The translations under genes were made by a program, and so were the position numbers. Of a stretch of 43,997 nucleotides of DNA, positions 17,993-27,562 are shown piece after piece (the first letter of the stretch is position 1; each line of letters begins with the position of its first letter). The notes below the pieces were generated by a model. It made no database searches. It was not told the DNA's origin and saw only the letters and a program-made list of their open reading frames with translations. This DNA is from Polynucleobacter sp. JS-Safj-400b-B2. Lineage in GTDB: Bacteria > Pseudomonadota > Gammaproteobacteria > Burkholderiales > Burkholderiaceae. The stretch is from NCBI RefSeq assembly GCF_018881975.1, contig NZ_JACVPJ010000015.1, forward strand, positions 1 through 43,997. Reading direction: 5' to 3'.

Positions 17993-19246
17993 TTATGAGC
18001 TAAACCGTTGCAAGTTAGCAATGCGCAATGGCGCAGGTGGATGCGAGCTGTAAAAAGCCGTATAGATTGGATCGGGGGTTAAAGTCGATGCATTATCTTG
18101 ATACAGCTTTACTAGCGCAGTAATTAAATCTTTTGCTGAAGATTTTTCAGCAGCAAATCCATCAGCCTCATATTCATGTTTGCGTGATGCCAAACTTGAT
18201 AGCGGTGTAAAGAAGAAGCTAAACACTGGTGAGACCAGCATAAAGAGTGCCAAAGCCAGACCGCCGTTATAGCCATTCAGGTTAGGCATGACGCCTAAAT
18301 CTGTATAGAACCAAACCTTCGTGCTAACCCAGCCCAAGAGGGCGAACATCGCAAAGCTCAGGGCAAATGAGACCAGGAGGCGTTTACGAATATGTTTACA
18401 TTTGTAGTGGCCAAGCTCATGTGCAAGTACAGCCTCAACTTCACCTGGGTTGAGTTTTTCAATCAAGGTATCAAAAAATACAATCCGCTTTGCCTTGCCC
18501 ATGCCAGCAAAAAAGGCATTGCCATGCGCGCTCCGTTTACTGCCATCCATGACGAAGAGTCCCTGGCTCGCAAAGTCACAGCGCTTTAGCAATGCTTCAA
18601 TCTGTGTCTTTAAAGGACCCTCATCTAAGGCTTGAAACTTATTAAACAGGGGTGCAATAAAGGTTGGGAAAATCCATTGCATGAGTAGGCTAAAGACGGT
18701 CAGCACTAACCATGCCCATAACCACCATAAGTCTCCTGCTTTGGCCATTAAGGTCAAAATAACCCAGAGTAGCGGAACACCAATCGCGCCGCCAACACCG
18801 AGCCCCTTAAGCATGTCAGAGAAAAATAGTTTCTTGCCCATGCGATTAAAGCCAAAGCGCTCTTCTAGATGGAACTGTTTGTACCAAGAAAAGGGGATAT
18901 CAATAATGCCGGAGATGATTACGATTGAAATAAGCAAGGCCATTTGCTGGGTAATACCTTCACCAAATAACTGGAGTAATGCCATATTGAGAATCTGCAG
19001 CCCACCTAATAAGGTGAACCCAATTAAAATGATGGCGCTGACCCCATTCTCTAAAATACCCAGGCTTAATTTAGCAATGGTGTAGTCAGCCGCTTTTTGA
19101 TGTTCGGCGAGAGTCACTTTTTCGGCGAAATCAGCAGGTACAGTATTGCGATGCTGCGCTACATAGCGAATTTGACGTTGGGACAGCCAGTGGCGCAAGC
19201 CAAAACTAGCAATAAAGGCGATTAGAAAAACAATTGTGAATGTCAT
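17993..19246 (-). CDS. M48-family membrane zinc metalloprotease (Ste24/CAAX protease-like)
   Basis: A 417-residue membrane protease with the zinc motif HELGH at 276-280 and the downstream Glu in [11 protein letters not shown]. Several hydrophobic segments (about 2-17, 66-92, 102-118, 150-195, 290-340) match the Ste24/M48A layout, and a long N-terminal domain precedes the catalytic part. Bacterial members degrade or process membrane proteins; no prenylation is implied. I used the ATG at 19246 rather than an upstream one, because the longer form would overlap the divergent orn gene and adds a non-conserved leader. Its start is 15 bases from the orn start. Confidence 0.9.
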   Translation of the reverse strand: MTFTIVFLIAFIASFGLRHWLSQRQIRYVAQHRNTVPADFAEKVTLAEHQKAADYTIAKLSLGILENGVSAIILIGFTLLGGLQILNMALLQLFGEGITQQMALLISIVIISGIIDIPFSWYKQFHLEERFGFNRMGKKLFFSDMLKGLGVGGAIGVPLLWVILTLMAKAGDLWWLWAWLVLTVFSLLMQWIFPTFIAPLFNKFQALDEGPLKTQIEALLKRCDFASQGLFVMDGSKRSAHGNAFFAGMGKAKRIVFFDTLIEKLNPGEVEAVLAHELGHYKCKHIRKRLLVSFALSFAMFALLGWVSTKVWFYTDLGVMPNLNGYNGGLALALFMLVSPVFSFFFTPLSSLASRKHEYEADGFAAEKSSAKDLITALVKLYQDNASTLTPDPIYTAFYSSHPPAPLRIANLQRFSS

Positions 19247-19261
19247 GAGATCATTATAGAT

Positions 19262-19858
19262 ATGAGCGAGCAAACTAACATTACAGCAACCACGCCAACT
19301 AAGGCGGCACCAGCCAATGAACACCTGATATGGGTGGATATGGAAATGTCGGGCCTAAACCCAGAAACTGAGCGCATTCTGGAAATTGCCATTATTGTGA
19401 CCGACGCCCATCTCAATACCATCGCAACGGCTCCTGTTTGGGTAGTGCATCAAGATGATGCGGTTTTGGATGCAATGGATGCTTGGAACAAGGGTACTCA
19501 TGGTCGCTCTGGGTTGATTGAAAAGGTGAAGGCATCCACTCTGGATGAGGCAACCGTTGAAGCCGAATGCATTGCGTTTCTAAAAAAATACATTAAGGCA
19601 GGTATTGCACCGATGTGCGGCAATACGATTGGGCAAGACAGACGTTTTATGGCAAAGTACATGCCAAAACTAGAGGCCTATTTTCATTATCGGAATATTG
19701 ATGTGTCGACTTTGAAAGAGCTGTGTAAGCGCTGGCACCCTGAGTTAATTAAAGGCTTTACTAAGAACCAGGCTCATACAGCCTTAGCGGATATCGAAGA
19801 ATCTATTGAAGAACTCAAGTACTACCGCGAGAAGTTTATTGTGCCGTTGCCGCAGTAG
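19262..19858 (+). CDS. orn: Oligoribonuclease
   Basis: The DEDDh exonuclease that finishes RNA decay by cutting 2-5-mers, including pGpG from c-di-GMP turnover. Exo I is [14 protein letters not shown], Exo [13 protein letters not shown], Exo [13 protein letters not shown] with the catalytic His. At 198 residues it is slightly longer than the usual 180 because of an N-terminal stretch of about 20 polar residues. Divergent from the M48 protease gene with only 15 bases between the start codons, so promoters must lie inside the opposing coding sequences or transcripts must be nearly leaderless. Confidence 0.97.
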   Translation: MSEQTNITATTPTKAAPANEHLIWVDMEMSGLNPETERILEIAIIVTDAHLNTIATAPVWVVHQDDAVLDAMDAWNKGTHGRSGLIEKVKASTLDEATVEAECIAFLKKYIKAGIAPMCGNTIGQDRRFMAKYMPKLEAYFHYRNIDVSTLKELCKRWHPELIKGFTKNQAHTALADIEESIEELKYYREKFIVPLPQ

Positions 19859-19865
19859 TCAGAAT

Positions 19866-19891
19866 AAAAAAGGCCCACATGTGGGCCTTTT
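19866..19891. terminator. Bidirectional terminator between orn and mog
   Basis: Perfect palindrome aggcccacatgtgggcct flanked by A runs to the left and T run to the right; suits both the plus-strand orn and the minus-strand mog transcripts that converge here. Confidence 0.88.
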
Positions 19892-19910
19892 CTTCATGGG
19901 TGCGAAAGAA

Positions 19911-20543
19911 TCAAACCCCAGATTTCTTAATGGCGCTTTTCGGTCTAAATACTTTAATGACCGTTTCATCAGTTTCAATATAAGGGCCGCCGATTAAATC
20001 AATGCAGTAAGGCACTGCAGCAAAGATACCGGGAACAATCGATTTACCATTTTCATCCTTAAGACCTTCCAATGTTTCGGCAATCGCTTTAGGTTGTCCC
20101 GGTAGATTAATCACCAGGGCGGCATGATCTTCAATCTCTCTGAGGACGGCAGTTTGTCGAGAGAGGATTGCAGTAGGCACAAAGTGCAAACTAATTTGAC
20201 GCATTTGTTCGCCAAAACCAGGCATCTCACGAGTGCCGGCTTCACAGGTGGCCTCAGGGGTGACATCTCTTCTGGAGGGGCCAGTACCGCCTGTAGTGAG
20301 CACTAGATCGCAGCCTAGCTCGTCTACCAGCTCAACAATCGTCTCGGTAATGCTTTCGGACTCATCAGCAATGAGGCGCTCATGAAAAACACAGGGGTTG
20401 CTAATGGCCTTAATAAGCCAGGTTTGTAGGGCAGGAATGCCTTCGTCCTGATAAACGCCTTTACTGGCACGATCCGAGATGGAAATGAGGCCGATTTTGA
20501 CCTCATTTGGGCTATTTCGTTTTAGGGCTTCTGTATGCTTCAT
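19911..20543 (-). CDS. mog: Molybdopterin adenylyltransferase
   Basis: Adenylates molybdopterin before molybdenum insertion. The MoaB/Mog fold is shown by KIGLISISDRAS near the start and the substrate-binding TTGGTGPSRRDVTPEAT in the middle; NLPGQPKAI follows. Length 210 matches Mog. No other molybdenum-cofactor gene is nearby. It starts 26 bases from the divergent pmbA gene and converges on orn with a shared terminator. Confidence 0.92.
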   Translation of the reverse strand: MKHTEALKRNSPNEVKIGLISISDRASKGVYQDEGIPALQTWLIKAISNPCVFHERLIADESESITETIVELVDELGCDLVLTTGGTGPSRRDVTPEATCEAGTREMPGFGEQMRQISLHFVPTAILSRQTAVLREIEDHAALVINLPGQPKAIAETLEGLKDENGKSIVPGIFAAVPYCIDLIGGPYIETDETVIKVFRPKSAIKKSGV

Positions 20544-20569
20544 GTTTATATTCTAGCTATTATTAGGTC

Positions 20570-21916
20570 ATGTTTACATACACATCCAACCAGTTTCAAG
20601 AAATCATCGATTTCATGCTCAAAGAGGCCAAAAGAAGGGGTGCCTCAGATGCTGTAGCTGAGATTTCTGAGGGGCAAGGTCTCTCCGTTACCGTCCGTAA
20701 GGGAGAGGTTGAGACAATTGAGCAAAGCTTAGACAAGCAAGTCGGGGTTACTGTATTTTTGGGTCACCATCGTGGCAATGCCAGTACGAGTGATTTCTCT
20801 AAAGAATCTTTAAAGGCTACGGTAGATGCTGCCTATCACATTGCCCAACATACAGCAGAAGATCTTTGTGCGGGACCTGCAGAAGCTGAGCTTCTAGAAA
20901 AAAATCCACTTGATTTAGATTTGTTTCATCCATGGAATCTAGATGCAAGTCGTGCTGTAGAAATTGCTCGCATTGCAGAAGGCGCTGCTTTTTCTGTCAG
21001 CAAACAAATTCAGAATAGTGATGGCGCATCAGTATCAGCGCATCATGCGCATTTCATGATGGGTACATCTCATGGTTTTATGGGCGGCTATCCATTTTCT
21101 CGTCACTATATTTCTTGTGCGCCGATTGTAAGCGAAGGTGGGAAGAAAGCGCATATGCAGCGTGATGATTGGTATTCCAGCTCTCGCATTCCTGAAGAGT
21201 TGGCTGATCCTGCAGCAATCGGAAGGTATGCCGCTCAAAGAGCCTTATCGCGCCTAAAAGCAAGATCTTTAAGCACTCGGCGTTGCCCAGTTATCTTTGA
21301 AGCTCCTTTAGCTGCAGGTCTATTGGGCGGCTTAGTACAGGCAGTCTCAGGCGGTGCCCTCTATCGCCACTCTAGTTTTTTGCTCGACAGTTTAGGTAAG
21401 CAGGTATTACCAAAACATGTCAGCTTGTTTGAAGATCCGCATCTGAAGGCCATGACTGGTAGCTCACCATTTGATGAAGAGGGTGTAAAAACAGCTGCTC
21501 GCACTGTAGTAGACAAAGGAATACTCGAGGGATATTTTTTATCAACCTATTCTGCGCGTAAGTTGGGTATGAATACTACTGGCAATGCTGGTGGATCACA
21601 TCACCTTACTTTAAAGAGTAAGAAAACTCCGAAAGGTGGTTTACCAGCATTGCTAAAGGAAATGGGTACGGGCTTACTGGTCACTGAGTTAATGGGGCAG
21701 GGCGTTAATTATGTAACGGGTGATTACTCACGTGGTGCATTTGGCTACTGGGTGGAGAATGGAGAAATTCAATACCCAGTTGAAGAAGTTACGATCGCTG
21801 GTAACTTGCGCGATATGTTGATGGATATTCAGTTGATTGGTAGCGATACACTGATCCGTGGCACTAAAGAAACGGGATCCATCTTGCTGGGTGCAATGAC
21901 AGTTGGTGGAAAATAA
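20570..21916 (+). CDS. pmbA: PmbA/TldE metalloprotease-complex subunit
   Basis: TldE, the non-metal-binding half of the TldD/TldE heterodimeric protease that processes modified peptides and the CcdA antitoxin. Typical features are GLSVTVRKGEVETIEQ at the N-terminus, MNTTGNAGGSH and the end region TGDYSRGAFGYWVENGEIQYP. Length 448 is normal. TldD is not in this window, as usual for the unlinked pair. Divergent from mog. Confidence 0.94.
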   Translation: MFTYTSNQFQEIIDFMLKEAKRRGASDAVAEISEGQGLSVTVRKGEVETIEQSLDKQVGVTVFLGHHRGNASTSDFSKESLKATVDAAYHIAQHTAEDLCAGPAEAELLEKNPLDLDLFHPWNLDASRAVEIARIAEGAAFSVSKQIQNSDGASVSAHHAHFMMGTSHGFMGGYPFSRHYISCAPIVSEGGKKAHMQRDDWYSSSRIPEELADPAAIGRYAAQRALSRLKARSLSTRRCPVIFEAPLAAGLLGGLVQAVSGGALYRHSSFLLDSLGKQVLPKHVSLFEDPHLKAMTGSSPFDEEGVKTAARTVVDKGILEGYFLSTYSARKLGMNTTGNAGGSHHLTLKSKKTPKGGLPALLKEMGTGLLVTELMGQGVNYVTGDYSRGAFGYWVENGEIQYPVEEVTIAGNLRDMLMDIQLIGSDTLIRGTKETGSILLGAMTVGGK

Positions 21917-21960
21917 ACAAAAAATTAATGTAGACCGATGATTTTTAAAGGGAGACGGTA

Positions 21961-23043
21961 ATGCAAAGACGTTCATTTTTAAAGAAAGCCACAATCGGAG
22001 CAGGAGCCGCAGCCTTAGCTGCACCATCCATTGCGCAAGGCTTACCTACTTTAAATTGGCGCTTGGTATCTAGCTTTCCTAAGTCATTGGATACCTTATT
22101 TGGTACTCCTGAAGTATTTGCCAGCGCTTTGCGTAAGGCGACTGATGGTAAATTCAATGTCAAAGTATTTGCAGCCGGCGAAGTGGTGCCACCACTTCAA
22201 GTATTGGATGCTGTCCAAAACGGTACGGTCGAGTGCGGACATACTGCTAGTTATTACTATCTAGGTAAAAACAGTGCTTTTATTTTTGATACTGCCGCTC
22301 CATTTGGTATGACGGCTCGTCAGCAATCTGCATGGATGCTTCACGGCAATGGTATGAAGTTAATGCGTGAACTTTATGCCAGCTACAATATTGTTAATTT
22401 TCTAGGCGGTCAAACTGGTACGCAAATGGGCGGCTGGTTTCGAAAAGAAATTAAATCTCCGGAAGACTTAAAAGGGCTGAAATTCCGAATTGCGGGTTTT
22501 GCTGGTCAAGTACTCGCAAAACTGGGTGTTGTCCCACAACAGCTTCCTGCGGGTGAAATTTACTCGGCCTTAGAAAAGGGCACGATCGATGCTGCTGAAT
22601 TCGTCGGCCCATATGATGATGAGAAGCTGGGTCTGGCTAAGGTAGCGAAAAATTACTATTACCCTGCTTTCTGGGAAGGTGCTGCAGGACTTTCTTTCTT
22701 GGTTAACAAGAAGCAGTGGGATTCATTACCACCTTCCTACCAGGCTGCATGGGAAGCGGCTTGTTTTGAAGCGCATACTGATATGTGCGCCAAGTACGAT
22801 GCGCTCAATCCACCCGCACTGCAACGCCTTTTGCAAAATGGCGCCGTGCTGCGTAAGTTCAATACTTCAGTTTTAGACGCTTGCTTTAAAGCGAGTCAAG
22901 AAACATACGCCGAAGAGTCTGCCAAGAATCCGCAATTTAAAAAGATTTTTGATGACTATCGCGCTTTCAGAAATATGGAAGCGCAATGGTTTAATGTTGC
23001 TGAGCAAGCTTTTGCTCAATACAGTTTTACTAAAAAATTATGA
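21961..23043 (+). CDS. TRAP transporter substrate-binding protein (DctP family), Tat-exported
   Basis: A periplasmic receptor for a carboxylate ligand. The N-terminus MQRRSFLKKATIGAGAAA is a twin-arginine signal (RRSFLKK), cleaved near PSIAQG. DctP hallmarks are ASALRKATDGKFNVKVF, SPEDLKGLKFRIAGF with the ligand Arg, and the GTIDAAEFVGPYDDEKLGL segment characteristic of the 2-oxo-acid/lactate group. Length 360 is normal. A GGGAGA site precedes the ATG. No DctQ or DctM membrane subunits are adjacent and a terminator follows, so this is an orphan binding protein whose permease must be elsewhere. Confidence 0.9.
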   Translation: MQRRSFLKKATIGAGAAALAAPSIAQGLPTLNWRLVSSFPKSLDTLFGTPEVFASALRKATDGKFNVKVFAAGEVVPPLQVLDAVQNGTVECGHTASYYYLGKNSAFIFDTAAPFGMTARQQSAWMLHGNGMKLMRELYASYNIVNFLGGQTGTQMGGWFRKEIKSPEDLKGLKFRIAGFAGQVLAKLGVVPQQLPAGEIYSALEKGTIDAAEFVGPYDDEKLGLAKVAKNYYYPAFWEGAAGLSFLVNKKQWDSLPPSYQAAWEAACFEAHTDMCAKYDALNPPALQRLLQNGAVLRKFNTSVLDACFKASQETYAEESAKNPQFKKIFDDYRAFRNMEAQWFNVAEQAFAQYSFTKKL

Positions 23044-23061
23044 GATAAAAATACTCAGCAG

Positions 23062-23089
23062 AAGGGCTCCGAGTGAGCCCTTTTCTTTT
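23062..23089 (+). terminator. Terminator after the TRAP binding-protein gene
   Basis: aagggctc / gagccctt, 8-bp stem with five-base loop, followed by TTCTTTT. Confidence 0.85.
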
Positions 23090-23159
23090 GCGTGGATCGT
23101 CCTGCGAACCCTATTACAGACTACACTCAGAAGATGACTTCTAAACTTTTGCAGCCCAA

Positions 23160-24437
23160 ATGAACTTCTCTGAAATTTGGATACGCATTAAACAACATCC
23201 CTTGTCTCGTGTGGGACCAGGATTAGTCACCGGTGTTGCAGATGATGATCCCAGTGGAATTGTGACTTACTCCCAAGCGGGAGCACAGTTTGGTTTGAAT
23301 ATGTTGTGGACCATGCCATTTGCATACCCCTTGATGTCTACCATTCAGGTCTTGTGTGCACGAATGGGGAGAGTAACGGGGCGTGGGTTATCGGCCAATA
23401 TGAAGCTAGCCTTTCCCCGGGTAGTACTTGTAACCCTTGTATTACTTCTGTTAATTGCAAATGTCCTGAACATTGCGGCTGATATTGCTGCGATGGGTGA
23501 GGTTGCGCAGTTAGTTACTGGCATTAATTGGCACATCATGACGACACTATTTGTCTTGTTAACGCTAGTCTTGCAAATTCTCATTCCATATCGTCACTAT
23601 GTATTCTTTTTGAAATGGCTATCCCTCTCTTTATTAGCTTACGGCGCAGTACTTTTTACTGTTCATATTCCTTGGGGCGATGTTATTTGGAGCACCTTCT
23701 TTCCTCAAATCTCGTGGGGTGCGGATTCTGCTGCAGTAGTAGTTGGTATCTTTGGTACCACCATCAGCCCCTATTTATTCTTTTGGCAATCCTCTCAAGA
23801 GGTAGAAGATATGAACTTGCATGGTCAGTCAAGTTTGCTTGAACAAAAAAATCCTGCAGAGGTAAATGCAGAGCTCCGAAGAATTCATTGGGATACTTGG
23901 AGCGGTATGCTGTACTCAAATGTTGCTGCGTACTGCATTATTCTTGCCACAGCAGTCACTCTTCATGTTGCTGGGATACGTGATATCAATACTGCTGCAC
24001 AAGCTGCATCGGCTTTGAGACCTCTCGCGGGTGAATTTACCTTCCTGTTGTTTGCACTGGGGATATTGGGTGTGGGTCTGATGGGTGTTCCCGTACTTGC
24101 GGGTTCAGCTGCCTACGCATTATCTGAGGTGTTTGGTTGGCGCTCAAGTCTAGAAGATTCGGCTGCTCAGGCAAGTAAGTTTTACGCCATTATTGCCTTT
24201 AGCGTATTGGTTGCCCTTGCTATTCAGTACTCGCCCATTAGCCCTATGAAAGCCTTGTTCTGGAGTGCGGTGATTAATGGCATTGTTGCTGTGCCGCTGA
24301 TGGTGGCAATTATGGTTTTGTCGTGCAAACAATCTGTGATGGGTATTTATGTGGCCTCTTTAGGCATGAGGATTTTAGGTTGGTTGGCCACAGGCTTTAT
24401 GGCTGTGGCTGCGGCCTACTTATTCATAGCTTGGTAA
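23160..24437 (+). CDS. Nramp-family divalent-metal transporter, divergent binding site
   Basis: A 425-residue protein with about eleven hydrophobic segments. TM1 carries GVADDDPSGIVTYSQAGAQFG where classical Nramps have a DPGN metal site; TM6 reads GTTISPYLFFWQSSQEVED where classical members have the MPH motif. The fold is still recognisable as SLC11/Nramp, but both halves of the metal site differ, so manganese or iron transport cannot be assumed; magnesium or another ion is possible. It is followed nine bases later by a TauE-like permease gene, probably co-transcribed. Confidence 0.85.
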   Translation: MNFSEIWIRIKQHPLSRVGPGLVTGVADDDPSGIVTYSQAGAQFGLNMLWTMPFAYPLMSTIQVLCARMGRVTGRGLSANMKLAFPRVVLVTLVLLLLIANVLNIAADIAAMGEVAQLVTGINWHIMTTLFVLLTLVLQILIPYRHYVFFLKWLSLSLLAYGAVLFTVHIPWGDVIWSTFFPQISWGADSAAVVVGIFGTTISPYLFFWQSSQEVEDMNLHGQSSLLEQKNPAEVNAELRRIHWDTWSGMLYSNVAAYCIILATAVTLHVAGIRDINTAAQAASALRPLAGEFTFLLFALGILGVGLMGVPVLAGSAAYALSEVFGWRSSLEDSAAQASKFYAIIAFSVLVALAIQYSPISPMKALFWSAVINGIVAVPLMVAIMVLSCKQSVMGIYVASLGMRILGWLATGFMAVAAAYLFIAW

Positions 24438-24446
24438 GATCCTCCA

Positions 24447-25232
24447 ATGCTTGATTTATTCTTTACATCTTTGACGCAGTCTTTTCATGCGCATTCATTC
24501 ATATTTTTTGTATGTGCAGTGATCAGCGTCATCATTGTGGGCATATCTAAAAGTGGTTTTGGTGCCGGACTGGGTATTCTTTCTCTGCCGTTGATGGCAA
24601 GTCAATCCAGTATTAATGAAGCCTTGGCAATTCTATTGCCGCTATTAATCGCAATTGATTTGGTGGGTTTGCGTCGCTTCATTCGCAATGCTAATTGGCG
24701 CATTCTGAAGGTCGTTATTCCGCCAGCAATAGCTGGACTTCTATTGGGTATGATTTTCTTTACTGCCATCACGCCCCAGGTCTTAACACTGTCTATTGGG
24801 ATTTTTACCCTACTCTTCTTGATACAGAATCTTGCCATGTCGAAGATGGAGGTTAAGGAAACTAAGTCCTATCCTTGGCTTGGGCGCGCGATGGGCCTGA
24901 TGTCTGGATTCACTTCCTTTGTTGCGCATATTGGTGGTCCGCCAATTACGGTATATATGCTCAGAGAAAAGCTCTTGCCGATGGTCTATACCTCAACCTT
25001 AGGTGTCTTTTTCACGGTCATTAACTTTGGGAAGCTAGGTCCTTATGCTTACTTAGACCTATTGAATTACCGGCAACTGGCAACCTCCATTATCTTGTTG
25101 CCTTGTGTGCCGGTAGGCGTTTACTTCGGCTTTTACCTAGCCAAAAGAATCTCAATGAAATGGTATTACCGAACAGTGAGATTCTTTTTGCTGATTGCCA
25201 GCATCAAGTTAATTTCAGACGGACTTATTTAG
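24447..25232 (+). CDS. TauE/SafE-family permease (putative sulfite/organosulfonate exporter)
   Basis: A 261-residue polytopic membrane protein, about eight hydrophobic segments, with the TauE repeat pattern: GISKSGFGAGLGILSLPLMA in the first half and GFTSFVAHIGGPPITVYML in the second. Family members have been linked to export of sulfite, sulfoacetate or related anions; the substrate here is open. It starts 9 bases after the Nramp-like gene and overlaps the convergent esterase gene by 8 bases. Confidence 0.85.
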   Translation: MLDLFFTSLTQSFHAHSFIFFVCAVISVIIVGISKSGFGAGLGILSLPLMASQSSINEALAILLPLLIAIDLVGLRRFIRNANWRILKVVIPPAIAGLLLGMIFFTAITPQVLTLSIGIFTLLFLIQNLAMSKMEVKETKSYPWLGRAMGLMSGFTSFVAHIGGPPITVYMLREKLLPMVYTSTLGVFFTVINFGKLGPYAYLDLLNYRQLATSIILLPCVPVGVYFGFYLAKRISMKWYYRTVRFFLLIASIKLISDGLI

Positions 25233-25923
25233 CCGCTAGTACTTCTTGTAAAAAGCGCGAGATATCCATTAGCTCTTCATGATTTACGGAGTGCTCCATG
25301 GGGTATTCATTCCAGTCCACTTGATAACCCATGTTTTCTAATAAGGCATTAGATGCTTGGGCACGATCAAGTGTCACTACTGGATCATAGGTGCCATGCG
25401 CCATAAAGATAGGTGTATTGGAATTGGCCGAATGCTTTTCAATATTGGCAGTCATCGCGAGAGGTAAGTAGCCAGATAAAGCCATGATCCCTGCAAGTTT
25501 GTGCGGAAAGCGCAGTCCGATATGCAAAGCCATTGCACAGCCTTGTGAAAATCCTGCCAAGACCATCTTGTCGTATGCAATACCGCGACCAGCTTCTTTT
25601 TCAATCAACTCAACGATAGACGCTGCTGATTTATGAATGCCAGCAGCATCTTCTTGATCCATGAGATTTCTGCCGACGATGTCATACCAAGCTGGCATGA
25701 CATAGCCGCCATTGACTGTCACTGGCATGGTTGGTGCACTCGGAAAGATAAAGCGAATAGCGGAACATCCAGTCAGCTTGAGTTCGGGAACGATGGGTAC
25801 AAAATCGTTGCCGTCGGCTCCAAGGCCATGCAACCAAATAACGGCAGCCGTTGGATTTGGGGCGGTTTCCAATTCAATACATGGGAGCATATTCATTTTC
25901 TCTGGAGTATGTGATTTCAGCAT
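25225..25923 (-). CDS. Phospholipase/carboxylesterase-type alpha/beta hydrolase
   Basis: A 232-residue serine hydrolase of the carboxylesterase/acyl-protein-thioesterase group. The oxyanion-hole region is WLHGLGADGNDF, the nucleophile Ser126 is in AGFSQGCA, the acid Asp is in AHGTYDPVV and the His in YPMEHSVNHEE. Such enzymes hydrolyse short to medium acyl esters. The N-terminus is uncertain: Met at 10 or 12 of this frame (MNMLPCIELE) is also possible and fits the family better. No signal peptide, so cytoplasmic. Confidence 0.9.
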   Translation of the reverse strand: MLKSHTPEKMNMLPCIELETAPNPTAAVIWLHGLGADGNDFVPIVPELKLTGCSAIRFIFPSAPTMPVTVNGGYVMPAWYDIVGRNLMDQEDAAGIHKSAASIVELIEKEAGRGIAYDKMVLAGFSQGCAMALHIGLRFPHKLAGIMALSGYLPLAMTANIEKHSANSNTPIFMAHGTYDPVVTLDRAQASNALLENMGYQVDWNEYPMEHSVNHEELMDISRFLQEVLAAK

Positions 25924-26020
25924 TATCGACTTTTCTGCGCCTCTTCGGTGTGGGCGGGTGCCTAATGGGGTCTAAACATGAGTAGAATCTCCAAATACCC
26001 CTCATTTATACAGGCCATAC

Positions 26021-27250
26021 ATGAACTCTAAAAAGCTAACCAACTTCATTCTGGGGGCAATGGTCCTAGGCATTTTAGTTGGCTACCTTGTACATCTGTA
26101 TGGCGCGGGCACTCCTTTCCCCGATCAATATGTCATTTATATCTCGATCCTGACGGACGTCTTCTTGCGTTTGATCAAAATGATCATCGCCCCTCTGGTA
26201 TTTGCCACCCTAGTCGTTGGTATAGCCAAAATGGGAGATGCTTCAACCATTGGGCGAGTGGGTTTAAAAACCTTCTCTTGGTTTATTTCTATGTCGCTGG
26301 TTTCTTTGCTGCTTGGCTTAGTTATGGTCAATATTCTGAAGCCCGGTATTGGTGTGGAATTAACGCTACCTGCGATCGAGGCAAGCACGGGGCTTAATAA
26401 GGCTAGCTTAAATTTTCCTGATTTTGTACGTCATATATTCCCTGTCAGCATCTTCGATGCAATGGCCAAGAATGAGATCTTGCAGATTGTTGTTTTTGCT
26501 GTTTTCTTTGGTGTTGGAGCAGCAGGTATGGGCGCTAGGGCAGATGAGTTCATTCGCAATTTGGATATGCTCTCCCACATTATACTAAGGATCACGACCG
26601 CAGTAATGAAACTGGCTCCTATAGCTGTCTTCTCTGCTGTTTCAGCTGTCATTGCCGAGAATGGCGTGAGTATATTGGTGACCTATGGCAAGTTCATGCT
26701 CAGCTTTTATGCTGCCATTTTCGCCCTATGGATTGTCATTATTTTGATTAGTTCCTTGGTGCTGAAAAATCGTACTTGGACTTTGGTGAAGATGTTGCGT
26801 GAACCAGCCTTGCTAGCTTTCACGACTGCCAGTTCTGAAGCGGCCTATCCGATGACTTTAGAGAGAGTAGAGCGCTTTGGCTGTAAAAACAAAATTGCTT
26901 CTTTTGTTTTACCTGTGGGATATTCATTTAACTTAGATGGATCAATGATGTATTGCACATTTGCTGCGCTTTTTATTGCACAGGTATATGGCATCGAGAT
27001 GGCGCTCAGTCAGCAGCTCTTGATGTTGTTGGTGTTGATGATCACTTCTAAGGGTATCGCTGGCGTACCACGCGCCTCGCTGGTAGTGATTGCCGCGACT
27101 TTATCGCAATTTAACCTTCCAGAAGCGGGTGTCTTATTAATTCTAGGGGTAGATCACTTCTTGGATATGGCGCGTTCTGCGACTAATGTCTTGGGTAATG
27201 GTTTGGCAACGGCTGTAATCTCGAAATGGGAAGGTGAATTAGAGGGTTAG
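26021..27250 (+). CDS. Dicarboxylate/amino acid:cation symporter (DctA-like)
   Basis: A DAACS/SLC1-type transporter of 409 residues. The re-entrant HP1 tip is TTASSEAAYPMTLE, close to the TSSSESALPRML pattern of DctA, and TM7 is GYSFNLDGSMMYCTFAA where DctA has NLDGT. HP2 and TM8 follow with SKGIAGVPRASLVV and LGVDHFLDMARSATNVLGN, whose Asp and Asn contact substrate and cation. C4-dicarboxylate uptake is the likely role; glutamate or aspartate is possible. A complete gene with its own upstream gap of about 100 bases. Confidence 0.88.
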   Translation: MNSKKLTNFILGAMVLGILVGYLVHLYGAGTPFPDQYVIYISILTDVFLRLIKMIIAPLVFATLVVGIAKMGDASTIGRVGLKTFSWFISMSLVSLLLGLVMVNILKPGIGVELTLPAIEASTGLNKASLNFPDFVRHIFPVSIFDAMAKNEILQIVVFAVFFGVGAAGMGARADEFIRNLDMLSHIILRITTAVMKLAPIAVFSAVSAVIAENGVSILVTYGKFMLSFYAAIFALWIVIILISSLVLKNRTWTLVKMLREPALLAFTTASSEAAYPMTLERVERFGCKNKIASFVLPVGYSFNLDGSMMYCTFAALFIAQVYGIEMALSQQLLMLLVLMITSKGIAGVPRASLVVIAATLSQFNLPEAGVLLILGVDHFLDMARSATNVLGNGLATAVISKWEGELEG

Positions 27251-27334
27251 TAAATGCCCCTAAATCAATCCCATTTTCATAAGGCTAGGGTGTAATATAG
27301 ATTCAGTCACTTAAGTTGGATTCAGAGGGTTGCA

Positions 27335-27562
27335 ATGAAACCGTTTTATATCGACTATCCCCAGGAAAAAATTGAAGAGCACCAACATGCTTATCGTTGC
27401 CTTCATTGCAAAATTCCAACTACTATTATTTTTGGTTTGTTAGAGAATCACGCCGAAGATTGCAGCTACCGTATCCTTCAAAGCAAATCTACTCGGCAGG
27501 GAGCAAAGCCTGGATCTCACAAAGCGCATTTTGATGAACCCCATATTGACGAGGTAGATTAA
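27335..27562 (+). CDS. Small conserved-looking protein with Cys/His pairs, unknown function
   Basis: A 75-residue protein I do not recognise. The core has AYRCLHCKIPTTIIFGLLENH and then CSYRIL: a CxxC pair and a later His and Cys could bind one zinc ion. No signal peptide or membrane segment. An AGAGGG element stands before the ATG. The stop codon shares one base with the start of the next gene (TAATG), so the two are translationally coupled and likely act together. Confidence 0.6.
   Translation: MKPFYIDYPQEKIEEHQHAYRCLHCKIPTTIIFGLLENHAEDCSYRILQSKSTRQGAKPGSHKAHFDEPHIDEVD

Noticed and set aside
19247..19324. Longer N-terminus of the M48 protease
   Set aside because: Would overlap the orn coding start and adds residues without family similarity.
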